DNA of 64,000 nt from Doryteuthis pealeii (taxonomy: Eukaryota > Mollusca > Cephalopoda > Myopsida > Loliginidae): positions 73,998,131 to 74,062,130 of the forward strand of contig CM042150.1 of the NCBI GenBank assembly GCA_023376005.1, given 5' to 3'. How positions within the stretch are numbered: position 1 is the stretch's first letter; each line of letters opens with the position of its first letter. This document shows, piece by piece, positions 11,181-22,246 of this stretch. The notes beneath the pieces were generated by a model. That model did no database searches and was not told the DNA's origin. It was given only the letters and a program-made list of their open reading frames with translations. The position numbers and the translations under genes were made by a program.

Positions 11181-12149
11181 ACATGCAACATTTCTATTTT
11201 GAATCAGTGTAGATCTACAAAGATAATTTTTAATTCACCAAATATTAGACATTAATGAAGGTAATTTCCCATGTAATAGAGATTTACCAATTTTTCTGTT
11301 TCTTGTTCAACAAACTTTACAAAGTAGATTGACTTTAATAAAAATAAAAAAAGAAAGAGAATATTTTCATCTCTAAAGACATCAAATTGAATGAAAGGCA
11401 GGGAGGGATGTCTTGTGAACGTCTCTTGAGGAACAACAGAGCAGAAAGCAAGATGAAGATTGTTTCTGATAAGTGGACTTATTAATGAGTGCATTGGGGC
11501 AGATTAGTTATTATAACAAACTTGTGCACTGGAAGTATATGCTGCTATAGAAAGGAATGATGAAGAAACAAGATGAAAGATGTATTGGCCCAAGGGAAGG
11601 GGGTAGGTGGGGGGTCGGAGCACACCTGGGTGCATTTAGGAAATTACGTGATTTGGCCATAGAATTGCTCATTAGATTATGGACTTGGACATGTGAATGA
11701 TCCGGATCCGTGGAAACTGATTGACTTTAGAGAAAGTGGATCAGCCATCACAAAGTTTCAAATTGATTCTCTGTCCAACTTTTATCTTTGAAAGGTGAAA
11801 CATGAAGGCAAGTTAATTCATTTATCATTTCAATGAGCAGAATATTTCTAATGGAGGAACTCATGCTGCAGATTTCCTGCTTCTCTGAAAGATAATATTC
11901 CATAAATGCTGATTATCTTTTTTTTATTGGAAAATAAAAGAAAAAGAAAATCATTTATTAGATTTTTAGAGTAGTAACCAAAAGAAATATACAAACTCTT
12001 TACAACTATTTCTAGTGAAATATATAATGACAACTTTAACTCCTTTGAATTTACTAAACTTTGTTTACTTTAACTCACAGACTTTATGTTACATGTAGTA
12101 CCTGCTGTTCCTAAGTATGTATTTACTAAAACCAAAGGATGTAACAGAG
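11181..12149. other. Spacer, no gene seen
   Basis: Holds a GC-richer patch at 11583-11720 with G-runs (GGGGGTAGGTGGGGGGTCGG) that was not assigned to a repeat family. Around 12040-12120 a phrase like the body of the 5S-like repeat (ACTAAACTTTGTTTACTTTAAC, then GTACCTGCTGTTCCTAAGTA) marks a decayed partial copy. Confidence 0.5.
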
Positions 12150-12396
12150 GGATGGTTTAGCTCAGTCGGTAGAGCATCTGCCTAGGAATCTCAAGGTTTT
12201 GGGTTCAATGCTGGCCCTCGCCAACACAGCACATGAGTAGCACAAATTGGATCTATGTGGTAAAATAGGGAGCTGGTGGTAGGTGTGGTAATCCACCTCA
12301 AACACTAAAAACAATCTCCCTGGTCTACCATTACTGAAAAGGAGATAGACTCCATCACTGTCAGGCTGATACCGACAATAGGCTACTTTATTTACA
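12150..12396 (+). repeat. tRNA-derived SINE, family A, full length
   Basis: Preserved A box (TAGCTCAGTCGGTAGAGC) and B box (GGGTTCAATGC), followed by the shared body (CACATGAGTAGCAC, AACAATCTCCCTGGTCTA) and end (CTGATACCGACAATAGGCTAC). It heads a run of four or five SINE copies that continues to about 13316. Confidence 0.9.
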
Positions 12397-12399
12397 CCT

Positions 12400-12612
12400 G
12401 ATTTTCTTTCAGTTTTCCTTCTCCAAGACTGGTTGACATACCAAGGCTAAAGAGCCCAGTCTACCCTACAATTTACCCATAGCTGGAGGTAGAATAGATG
12501 GATTCATGTTTCCACTAGGGCATTAGCACAAAGTGAAATGCAGTTTTGTTCAGAATTTGAACGTGGGTTGTCAATTCAATTTCTTATGATAATAACTATT
12601 CCTCCATGTGTG
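12400..12612 (-). repeat. tRNA-derived SINE, family B
   Basis: The reverse strand carries a tRNA-like start (TGGAGGAATAGTTAT in place of TGGTGTAATGGTTAA), a B box reading ACGTTCAAATTCTG, the body CTATGGGTAAATTGTAGGGTAGACTGGGCTCTTTAGCC and the GGAGAAGGAAAACTG phrase. Its 3' terminal part is lost at the junction with the family A SINE. Confidence 0.8.
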
Positions 12613-12629
12613 TAATGGTTATTGTTACT

Positions 12630-12707
12630 CATTTAAACACTAAACAGGCTCATTGCTGCTTAACTTTGGTGATCTAGCAGGAAATGGTGTTTTCAGTTTT
12701 ACTTAGA
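12630..12707 (-). repeat. 5S rRNA-like repeat (SINE head), partial
   Basis: The + strand reads GCTCATTGCTGCTTAACTTTGGTGATC, then AGGAAATGGTGTTTTCAGTTTTAC. Its reverse aligns with the 5' half of metazoan 5S rRNA: the GTGTATTCAACGTGGTATGG end, the GATCACCGAAGTTAAGCAAC core, and the start of the following segment. Because copies recur in the window and are joined to non-5S body sequence, it is better read as a 5S-derived SINE head than a gene. Confidence 0.65.
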
Positions 12708-12715
12708 ATTTAATA

Positions 12716-12866
12716 AACTTTGTTTAGTCTGGCAAAAAGGCTTCAGATTACTTATAGTATCTGCTGTTACTAAGTGGTCACTTAACTAAGTACTGACCCA
12801 GCTCATTGTTGCTTAACTTTGGTGATCTAGTGTTAACTGCTGTTATAAGTTTTACTTGACTGTAAG
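12716..12866 (-). repeat. 5S rRNA-like SINE, best copy
   Basis: On the - strand, 12830 down to 12751 reads GATCACCAAAGTTAAGCAAC, then GGGTCAGTACTTAGTTAAGTGACCACTTAG. This closely follows the internal promoter region of 5S rRNA (A box, intermediate element and C box with GGTCAGTACTTGGATGGGTGACCGCC). Past the 5S part (12750 down to 12716) is a body, TGAAGCC...GCCAGACTAAACAAAG, that also occurs near 13175 and 47490. The 5' end, 12831-12866, is diverged. CpG sites of the original are mostly gone, so it is not a working 5S gene. Confidence 0.7.
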
Positions 12867-13159
12867 TTCTAAAAACTATATGTAGCTTATATTTGATAAA
12901 AGGTTGCAAGTAGAGGTCACCCAGTGAGTATTGAACTCAATATTCAGTAATAATTAATTTGTCAGACTAGTTCATTAACCCATTTGAGAGGGGGGGCATA
13001 TTTGGAGTAATTCTTAAAAAAGAAGAGAAAAGTTGATTCTATATGTGGCTTTTCAAGAAAAAAGGGTAGGTATAATGCTGTCTGTCCCAATAGCAAACTG
13101 ATATTGACAACTGATAGGTAAGGTAGCAGATTTTGTTTCAGCTTGCTTACCATACCTAT

Positions 13160-13316
13160 TGTTTTGAAGTAGACATCAACTGAGCTTAGCTTAGTTTGAC
13201 ACAAGGTCAGAAGTATTGAGCATTCAGTGAAAATCAAACAAACTAAATAGCCTAAATGTCTAACCCATCTAAGTAGCAAGCAATCTCATTGTTGCTTGAA
13301 TTGTCAGGTATCAAGG
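13160..13316 (-). repeat. 5S rRNA-like SINE, third copy in cluster
   Basis: The + strand at 13255-13316 reads ACCCATCTAAGTAGC, then CTCATTGTTGCTTGAATTGTCAGG, the reverse of the 5S box C to A region. The part at 13165-13215 (GAGCTTAGCTTAGTTTGACACAAGG) is the body shared with the copies at 12716 and 47480. More decayed than the neighbour at 12716. Confidence 0.55.
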
Positions 13317-14339
13317 AAGAAAAATTTAGTTATTTTTATATAAAACTTTTTATTATTGGTCCAAATAAATTTATGTTTTAACAATTTTAAAATTATTCAT
13401 ATGCTATCAATAATCTTATTATAATGTAGATTATATGGCTGGCTGGCTGTAACCAAAACTATGTTCCCACCAACATCACTATTCCCTTAGTTATTTGTTA
13501 TATTCTCAATGGTTATTAGATAATCATTATTTAATCTTAATTAGCATCTTATGTATTAATAATATCTCTGTTAAGGTCTAGCTGAGATAGATTTGCCTTA
13601 AAACAGCTCATGGTATTAAGGTGTTTAAAATCTTGCGATTTGTGTTATATATCATTAAGAAATAAAGGTTTACATAATATATGGTGTGAATAATTTGCAT
13701 ACTGGTTTTAACAAAACCATGTCTAATAAATAATTACTTGGTGTTATTAATTTCTAATATTATTGTTTTATTCTCAAACATATTAAAAACAATGTATAAT
13801 TTTATATTGAAATCAATTAGAATAAAGTAAAAATAAGTGTAATCTTTTTTGTGTTCATATTTAATTTCATTAGTCTTTCTAATTCAGTATAGTATTTAAT
13901 TGTATGAAAAATTAAATACTTGTGCCCGGAGTATGCATTTTTTTGCTAGTATTCATAATAGATATTTGTTTTTATAATAATGACTTTATAGAACAGGGAT
14001 GATTTGATTTAACAAATTTTTCCCAAACACGAATGCAGCAGAGTTGTGCTTTATTCTTTGTACACTTTTGAAAATTTTTGAGATGAGGCTTGATTATTTG
14101 GATTATTCAGACTATTGTACTCATCTTTATATTTTTACAAAATTTGTATTGCAGATCTGAACACCTGTATAGAAAAATTGACTCATGGCTTGTAAATGAT
14201 GGTCCCACAAGGTAGAAGTAGCAAATTTATTAAGGTAGTTTATAGGACTAAAACTATTACATAATCAATATAAGAACATTTTCATTATGCTTGTATACAT
14301 GCAATCATAATCCATCAAAAAGAGCACATCCTAGCAAGA
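13317..14339. other. AT-rich spacer, no gene seen
   Basis: No repeat family or splice-flanked frame recognised. Confidence 0.6.
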
Positions 14340-14575
14340 TTTTTATTAGACTTAAAATGGTATAACTTAGAGAATAAAACAATTCCCATTTCAATTGTAA
14401 GGCAAGAGATAATTTTGTGAGTTTTTTTAAACATCCAAATTTTCAATGTAACAGAGATAACTATGAAATGCTAATTAGATTCCTTCATTCTTTCTGAAAT
14501 AGAAGCATCAATATCATCATGGACTGTTGTTACAATGGAAATCCAAAGAATTCCCAGGTCATCTAATATCTTTTA
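14340..14575 (+). repeat. Interspersed repeat family F, copy 2
   Basis: Shares AAATGCTAATTAGATTCCTTCA, ATCAATATCATCATGGACTGTTG and CCCAGGTCATCTAATATC in order with the copies at 1730 and 29655. The first 60 bp are less similar. Confidence 0.7.
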
Positions 14576-15199
14576 AAAGTAGCTTTGTATAGGTTTTTAT
14601 TTATTGCTTGCTGTGACAAGTGCAAAATGCTAAAAGGTCTTTTGAAAGCTTTCCAAACATTGACTCAAAAGGTGAATGCTAACTAATCTTGAAAGTAATT
14701 TCTCAAGTAAAAGTGAAAGTGTTTGTATGTGAGAATGTAAATAGACTCAGGGTCTGACAGCAAAAATAACTCTTGTTAACTTTTCATAACAGAGTTGACA
14801 GGATCTATGATTAGCAGTTAAATGGCACTGGTGCTACCATTTGAGAGAAACCATGTGATGTGCAGTGAAGCTTTTTAGCCAGGAAATCTTTACAAAACCA
14901 AAGGAAATATATGCAATGGATGCCATGGTATTATTTAGAAAGAAAAAGTGTTTAAAGAAACAAAATCAGTCTGAATATTGCCATCAATATTTCAAGATCA
15001 AGTTGGGAAACACAAATGCTCCACAAAGCAATCAATTCATCTCACACAAAATATCTCTTCATTTATATATATATATATATATATACTAGCTCTTCTACAG
15101 AACACATACGTAAAATTTGACAAATTTAAACCAAAAATAATATTCTAGGATGAATTTTTGTTAATTTCTATTAAAAAATATAGGGAATAAGTAACAATA
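14576..15199. other. Spacer, no gene seen
   Basis: The 74-codon frame at 14865-15089 ends in translated (AT)n and has no splice or family support. Confidence 0.55.
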
Positions 15200-15716
15200 T
15201 ACAAGGGTCATTCAATGAACAAGACAAATATTTAAAAAAAAAGCAAAATAAATTTTTCAAAACTTTTTTCCATGTAAACTCTGCATTGTTTGGGATTGGC
15301 TTATAGTAAAAATTATTTTAATCTCGCAAAGATATTTGTTTTCAGACTATTCAAAATGGTGAAAAGTCAGTGTGCTCCAGGCATGAAAAGGGGTCTATCA
15401 TCAAACTTTTGGTGGCTGAGAAGTGCAAACTATATGAAATTTACAAAAGAATGTGTGATGTGTACAGAGAAGTATATTTTGGTAAAACGAGTCTGAATAA
15501 AAAGACTGTCCATGGAGTGGAAACACATTAGCACTCAAGTAAAGAAAATGTTTCAGGTGTATTGGTCAGTAAAGAAGGTATTGCTGACAATGTTCTGGGA
15601 CATGAAATGACACATCACTATTGATTTCCTTGTGCAAAAATGTGCAACTGTAAATAATGGTTCCTATTGCAAATGCCTTAGTCAACATTCACCTTATTTA
15701 TTGAATGAACCTCGTA
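15200..15716 (+). mobile_element. Internally deleted mariner-type element
   Basis: Terminal inverted repeats: TACAAGGGTCATTCAATGAA at 15200-15219 and, reversed, TACGAGGTTCATTCAATAAA from 15716, each beginning with the TA of a mariner insertion. Inside, from about 15380, a + frame gives IIKLLVAEKCKLYEIYKRM and CDVYREVYFGKTSLNKKTVH, resembling the N-terminal helix-turn-helix of mariner transposases. The catalytic DD(D/E) part is absent and the element is only about 515 bp, so it is a dead or MITE-like deletion derivative. It abuts a LINE 3' end at 15717. Confidence 0.75.
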
Positions 15717-15780
15717 TATATCATCATCAGGTTGCACTCACTGCATGGATTCCCATGGCTCTCTCTCACACTAACTTGTA
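15717..15780 (-). mobile_element. LINE 3' terminal fragment
   Basis: Reverse-strand frame RERAMGIHAVSAT followed by a (GAT)n-type tail (TCATCATCA on + at 15720) matches the C-terminus and tail of the copies at 10890 and 26700. Only the last 60 bp remain, directly against the mariner terminal repeat. Confidence 0.6.
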
Positions 15781-15992
15781 TATTTCACTTAAAAAACACT
15801 AAACAAAAGTTAGAATAGTTTGAGTAAAAGTTTAAAAACATCAAATTGCTAAGATTATATATGTATTCCTTAAAGAAATCAGATTTTGATCTTTTTTTTT
15901 TCTCATTTATTTTATTGTACAATTTTTTTGTTTTCAAGGTATCTTGCTTTGAGTTCTGATGCTTTTATGTCTTTCATGTTCAACCAATATGG

Positions 15993-16464
15993 TTTCCTTT
16001 TTTAACCACCCCATTTCTTTTATATTAACCCCATTTTTTTTATATTAACCACCCCATTTTTTATATTAACCACTCCATTTCTTTTATATAACCACCCCAT
16101 TTTCCACCCATTTTCTTTTATATTAACCACCCCATTTTTTTATATTAACCACCCATTTCTTTTATATTAACCACTTTTCCACCCCATTTCTTTTATATTA
16201 ACCATTTCTTTTATATTAACCACCCCATTTCTTTTATATTAACCACTCCTTTTTTTATATTAACCACCCCATTTCTCCATTTCTTTTATATTATTTCTTT
16301 TACCACTCCATTTCTTTTATATTATTTTATATTAACATATTAACCATTTCTTTTATATTAACCATTTCTTTTATATTAACCACTTTTTATATTAACCACC
16401 CCATTTCTTTTTTATATTAACCACCCATTTCTTTTATATTAACCACTCCATTTCTTTTATATCT
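15993..16464. repeat. Minisatellite, unit about 22 bp, no G on the + strand
   Basis: Tandem, imperfect copies of TTAACCACCCCATTTCTTTTATA. Units vary from about 12 to 25 bp by loss of the C-run or T-run. From 15993 to 16464 the + strand has no G at all, an extreme strand asymmetry over 472 nt. The complementary strand is a purine-rich ladder with regular GGGGTGG runs. Confidence 0.9.
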
Positions 16465-16984
16465 GCACCAAATATTAGACATAACTGACTGGGGACAGTT
16501 AATCTTGTGCCACATTCCACTGTTGATTGCCTTCTTGAATGAGTTTTACAAATTTTCCATTATTTCAATTGACAGTTCTTTTGTTGGAGCTATGTTTCCT
16601 TTCAATTAGGTATGCTCAACCACTTATTGAGGTCTTCAAGAACTGTCTTTTAACTGTACACTGATTTGCATACCGAGGCTACAGCTGGTATTTGTTTTAG
16701 GAATACAAATTACAAGATCATTCCATAAATTTTTCTTCAATATTAGGTTATTCCATAATATTTTCCACTGTATAGCTTGGAAAAAACATCATTAATTTAT
16801 ATAATTTAATCTACTTTGTTTAGGAATATATATTCTATGAAGACAGAATGCCAGAATATATATTTTATAAAACCAAAAAGTTCAGCTAATAAAAATATTT
16901 TGCATCTAATCTGACATTAGTTTATTTACTGCTAAATAAAAAAAAAACTAAGTAAAAATAAAAAAAGCATACTAATTCCATATT

Positions 16985-17150
16985 TTTTGCCAGGGGTAGT
17001 AGCTTAACACATCTGCCTTAGGTGAAGTATATGTGTGCTCAATCTAGGATCAAATGTTACTGCTTGGCACTTCTATTCTGGATCAGAATATAGCTCTCTA
17101 GCCTTCCGGCTGAGATCCATGAGTAGTATATCTTCTTCCTCAACTAAATT
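16985..17150 (+). repeat. Degenerate tRNA-derived SINE
   Basis: GGTAGTAGCTTAACACATCTGCCTT resembles an A box region. About 35 bp on, GTGTGCTCAATCTAGG resembles a B box. The body (CTCTAGCCTTCCGGCTGAGATCC) is not shared with families A or B, so it may be a different family. Confidence 0.45.
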
Positions 17151-19139
17151 ACATTCAAACTTAGCTCCAGGGTAGATATATTTTTCTTTAAAGCTATTCC
17201 ATCATTCTGTTAAAAGAATGACTGTAATGGTTGCTATATTAAGCCTTTTATTATCATTAATAATGTCATTTCTTTGAGCCCAGACCCACAGTGTTTGGTA
17301 AATTAACACTTAGTCAGAAATATCAGTTTTAAAGTATATGATAAAATAGTGCCCAGCTTAAAATGTTGGATTTATAGTAAAATAGCACAGAAAATATCAG
17401 GCTTAGTAGTTTAAAGTGTTAATATTTTTCATAGTGAATTGTGTGTTTTACTCCATTTTTTTCACTTGATATTAACATGATAACTTATGCAGATAATTCA
17501 ACTGACATTGTGTACCTCATTGCAACATTTTTATTTTAGGTAAATAACATCTGGGATTTCTCTGCGGTTGAATCTTATTTGCTTTCTTGTGGGAATTTTT
17601 CTTTTTCATTGCAGTTCCCAATGAAAGGAGACAAATCAATTTTATTACATCAATCTTTTTCTATCTCCTCTCCTCGTAGACTTGACTTTCCTGCTCTTTT
17701 GCCACAGTGTATAAAAAATACAAACCAGCTTGATAAGATCACTTTATTTAATACTTTATAACACTAACCTGAATGATTTTCAATATGATTAAATTATTTC
17801 TAAAATCCTCAATCTTTCTAATGTTACATTGTCCTCAATGGAACATGAATACTGAGAAGTGACAATCTTGTGCTAAGAAGAAATAATGACATTTTTTGGG
17901 GGGGGGGGGTGGATCATGGCTCTTGTGTCGTCTGGATGATTAGAAATCAATGAAACCTGAAAAGTTTCAGAATTTAGTTGTTATTCAGTATAAAAATGTC
18001 AGAAAAAACCAAGATCTAGTCAGTTATTCTTATTCTTTAATAAAAGATGAGAAATTGAATACATTATTAGAAGGAAATGAACAAAAGAAGATATTGATAA
18101 TTCAACAAATAATATTTATCTAACAATCATAAAAAAGGAAAGAATATAAATTGTTTTGTAAAAATAGGCCAAAAAAGAGCTTTATGATTTCACATGAAAA
18201 TGTTGTAATTTGTTATTTTCCCAGTTAGCAGCAATCTAAACAAAGAAATTAAAGTTATAAAAAGTTATTGATTGTAAAATTGAGATTAATCTTTCAAAGA
18301 AAGGATATAGGGATGTTTTAAAGATTGGCTACAAGATTGTCTTTTAGAGATTCAAATTGAGTGTATGTATACAAATGGATATTCATTTTATATATTTATT
18401 TGACTTTTCATGATTTGAAGCTCTCACATTTTTCAGTTCTAGGTTTATTTTATGTCACTAAACTATGATGACTCTTAAAAATATATGAAAATATTGGCTG
18501 TGTGTCTGAAGATAGAGAGTCAAAATTTCCTGCTCTTTATACTTAGCTAGTGAGGATTTCAATTTTCATAGTAACAGATTGCAACCTGTTTGTGAACTAT
18601 TCTGTCCAAGGGCAGAAAAAAAAATCTCACACAACATCATTAATGCCACAAATTTTTACTTAAGTAAAGCCATACCAACTCTTTAAAAGTTACTGAATTT
18701 TAGGGTCTACAAAAGAGTGATTAATTTTCACTGTAGCCACAAGATGATGGTTTAGTGTATTAAGTTTTGAGTTCAATAATTTTGTCTCACACTTTTACAC
18801 TGTTTTAAGGCTTTGAAATTTCTTCCAATGAGTAACTTATCAAAAGATAATTTCTGAAACCAGTTTTTGTTTCCTGATTAAACTTCACTCATTTATAAAA
18901 CAAAACAAAAATGTGATCAATATACATAGCTTGAAAGTAGAGCAATAGAGAGAATGGTGTCTAAAAATTAATACAAGTCTAGTAGGAAAGACTTGACAAA
19001 AGATGGAGTGATAACAGAGGAATTTGCTAGTAAAATATAACAGAGTCTAGAACAATCAAAATCACAATGAAAGGAGATTAAAAAAACCTTTGTCTCAAAC
19101 AGAACTTAAAATGGCAATTGTTGTTGTTCATGAGAATGA
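17151..19139. other. Spacer, weak exon-like segment only
   Basis: A pyrimidine tract ending TTTTTCATTGCAG at 17613 precedes an open + frame (FPMKGDKSILLHQSF, to 17761), but no donor or family supports an exon. A poly-G run occurs at 17899-17909. Otherwise nothing is seen. Confidence 0.45.
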
Positions 19140-19390
19140 CTAAACATTTCATTATTATCAATTTTGACTTCTATTTTCTTTCATTTTAAAATTTTTAGTT
19201 TCTATTCAAATCACTCATTTTATTATTTCTATGCCAACAAGGAAACAGCAAATATCAGAGAAGGATAAACTCCTAGTGAGACTCAAACTCATTTCTTTTA
19301 TCTCAAGGAAGCCAAGTTAGCAGTAGCAGCTGTTTGACCAACTAAGTTACAATGCATACTGTAGAAGCCTAAATCATACCTTTAACTCAT
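19140..19390 (-). repeat. tRNA-derived SINE, family G
   Basis: The reverse strand reads AACTTAGTTGGTCAAACAGC (A box-like) and GAGTTTGAGTCTCAC (B box-like). Its tail, reversed on the + strand, is TTATTATCAATTTTGACTTCTATTTTCTTTCAT. The same tail occurs at 23940-24135 with another eroded tRNA-like head, and inverted at about 19490-19540 and 44180-44220. Confidence 0.55.
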
Positions 19391-20068
19391 CCCTTACTTG
19401 GTATTGCAGAAACACCTATAAACCTTTCCATATTATTGCTTCTGATACATGAAGCTATTGGCTGTTATAAAATAACTAAAATTCAAAAGATGATAGAAAA
19501 TACCAGTCAAAATTAATAATAATGATAGCTAATGTTTCATTTAAAAAACAGAAATAAATAAAATATATTCAAAATTTTCAAGGCAACATTTAAAATTATT
19601 TCATAAATATAGATAAGTTCATCTTAGGTTCCAAAATATTAGATAACTAAATCCTACAAAGAAAACAACACACATGAAGATATCAAAGAATTATATAAAC
19701 CAGGCTAACAGGGAATTTGTTTTGGCTTTTGTAACTCAACAAAAACAAAGTTGTGTTCTGTAAAAATATCTAAAAACAAAATCTGTTTATGCTTTACACT
19801 TTAATTAAAGAGACCAGAGTAAGAGTCTCATTCCTTATGAAGATATTGCACTTGATGAAGACAAGAGAATGGACTGTCAAAAATGTTGAAGAATAAAAAT
19901 AAGGCCTTTATTCTATTTTTTAACTTTTAGATGAAGATTATATCAATTTGATAAGTATTTTTTCATTGGCGATGTTCCCTGCTATTGTACTTGTAGAGAT
20001 AACAACTAGTGGTAAAAATCAAACTGAAAATGAAAAATATGAAAGAAAATAGAATTCTCAAAATTATG

Positions 20069-20099
<31 letters not shown>

Positions 20100-20189
20100 G
20101 AGAGAAAGAGAGAGATATCCTGTAAACTCCTTGTGGAACATTTAACTGTAGTGACATCATGTCATTGATGGTGCTTCAGTTTCCATAAC

Positions 20190-20370
20190 AAGTAATTTTT
20201 ATGAGTTGCTAGCTCCATACTCACTGGTTTTGAATTCAGAGCTTTTCCTTCTCCTAGACATGTGGTTTATCTACCTACAAGGCTAAAGTGCCCAATTTGC
20301 CTTACTATGTACTCATAGCTGGTGGGGTTATGGTGTGGGTGGATACAAACCTCCAATTATGGGTTATATT
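20190..20370 (-). repeat. tRNA-derived SINE, family B, 5' truncated or eroded
   Basis: The + strand reads TTTTGAATTCAGAGC, CCTTCTCCTAGACATG and AGGCTAAAGTGCCCAATTTGCC, the reverse of the family B body. The B box is not recognisable. Confidence 0.7.
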
Positions 20371-20394
20371 GATATGTCTGAAACAATGAAGTGT

Positions 20395-20525
20395 TTACCT
20401 GTTTAAGATCATTATGAAAATACATTTTTGTATTGTATATAATGTTGACCATTATTGTTAAACTAACTTCATCATAAAATAACCCAGCAAGGGTTGACAT
20501 ACCATAAAATCAACCAAATCAAATC
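20395..20525 (+). repeat. Retroposon family E, 3' end only
   Basis: CCCAGCAAGGGTTGACATACCATAAAATC followed by AACCAAATCAAATCAAA matches the 3' end and CCAAA-type tail of family E (41575-41611). The rest of the element is missing, as expected of a 5'-truncated retroposon. Confidence 0.6.
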
Positions 20526-21840
20526 AAAATTATAAACAGTAAAAAGAAAACAAACTAAGTAGATATACTTTTTGGATATTCCAATATTTCTGGGTTTAAT
20601 ATTTATTGAGCTGAAATCAATAAATGAACAAATAGATGTTGTACAGGATAAACGTTTGCTGTTGCATAATTTGAGTTACTTAATTCATTGATGTTAATAC
20701 GGAATAAGATTACGATCACGGAATGACATAAATCCTTAAGGATAACCTTATATAATTTTTCCATTTACCATCCATAAACAGGCTGATGTGTTGCTCTTTT
20801 CTTTTGTCAGGTTTATCATTGTAGCCCAAAGCAAATTCTTTACCTTTCCGTCTTGTTCATTTATTTTCTGGATTGACTTTCAATATTTCTTTTCATAAAC
20901 CAAGTATGAGCTCCCTCCTCACCCCCAAATAATAGTAGGGATAAAAAAAAATTCCTCTTCTTAGGGTGTGGTAAGACTTCTTTGATCTCTCACTATATTC
21001 TCCCACCAATCACAAAAAAAAAAAAGAAAAGAAAAGAATTTCTTTTTCAAAGTATTTTCACAGAAATATCTTGTACATAACATGCAATCACTTAACTTTA
21101 AAGAGTTTTCAGACTGAAAGTCTTAACTATATCCACATAGCATTCAAAAGATTACGTGACTTTCATACTGAAATCTTGAGTTCTTTCCTTTAACAAAATG
21201 GCTAAATTTGGCTTGAGTCAACAAGTGACTATTATACAAACAAAAGTTCTTTATAATTGAGATTTACTGCCATGTACTTGTAAAATCTACATGCATATTT
21301 TATTCTTTATTCTAAAGAACTGGATATTTTTATTGTCTAAGGTAGTCTAAGAAAGAAAGTATAGTTATTTCATTACCTTACCAGAAGAGCAATTCTAACT
21401 TGTAGTCAATTTAATGTGGGGGGGGAGGATATATGTATGTATGGGCATGGTCATATATGGGACATATTACAGACTTCATTAAATTCCCTGCAGCCACACC
21501 CAGCAAATACAACTGTGTTAAAGATATCTCCGAAATATATGCCCAAATAATAACTCCAGTTCTATAGACTCTATGCCATGTTGTGTAACTGACATTATTC
21601 AAGGGAAAGATAAGTTACATATTGTTATATAGTTGGCTCTAATCTTTTGACAATTCAGTTTATATATATCTAACATTGTCATATCATCAATTGATTCAAA
21701 ACTAACATCATTAAATTACTGGAGTACACACATATGCATATACATACACACACACATATATATAAGTTAGGATACCATAGATATAGAGTCAGTGCCGCTT
21801 GGTAACTGTCTGTTTCATGTCTATGCAATCATCAGATCAA

Positions 21841-21889
<49 letters not shown>

Positions 21890-22143
21890 ATATATGTAGA
21901 TAGATAGAGAGAGCACCTCATAGCAAAATTATATAGCTGCCATTTCTTTGCCAAAAGGAGGATCTATATATAATTAAGTAGCTGTCTCTATTTTTGGAGC
22001 ACTTCAGTTTTTATTTTAATTCATATATAGATTAATATTCTACAAATGTTTTTTCATGCTAATATATCTTCTGTTAAATTTCACTTGAAATCTACAAATG
22101 GCTGAACTTATAAGTGCTAGACATTTAAAAATAGTTGAAACTA
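20526..22143. other. AT-rich spacer with microsatellites
   Basis: Holds (AT)n with a GATA run at 21841-21912 and a short G-run at 21416-21426. No gene is seen. Confidence 0.6.
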
Positions 22144-22246
22144 TAGCTTATAAAGAATCATTATTAGTTTGAAGAAGTTGTTATTCCCGATTATACCAAT
22201 CGGGAATAACAACTTCTTCAAACTAATAATGATTCTTTATAAGCTA
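22144..22246. repeat. Perfect hairpin, 49-bp arms and 5-nt loop
   Basis: Left arm 22144-22192 and right arm 22198-22246 are exact reverse complements, separated by ATACC. The arm core is GAAGAAGTTGTTATTCCCGATT. Flanks show weak further similarity, then diverge. It could be a foldback element, a small-RNA hairpin or cruciform, or a fold-back artefact of sequencing or assembly. The arm is longer and more perfect than a typical miRNA precursor. Confidence 0.95.

Noticed and set aside
12751..12866. A genuine 5S rRNA gene
   Set aside because: Key GC-rich stems are altered, the ends are lost, and several copies share a non-5S body, so it is a retroposon head or pseudogene.
15993..16464. CRISPR-like array
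   Set aside because: Units are contiguous and variable without unique spacers, in a eukaryotic genome; it is a minisatellite.
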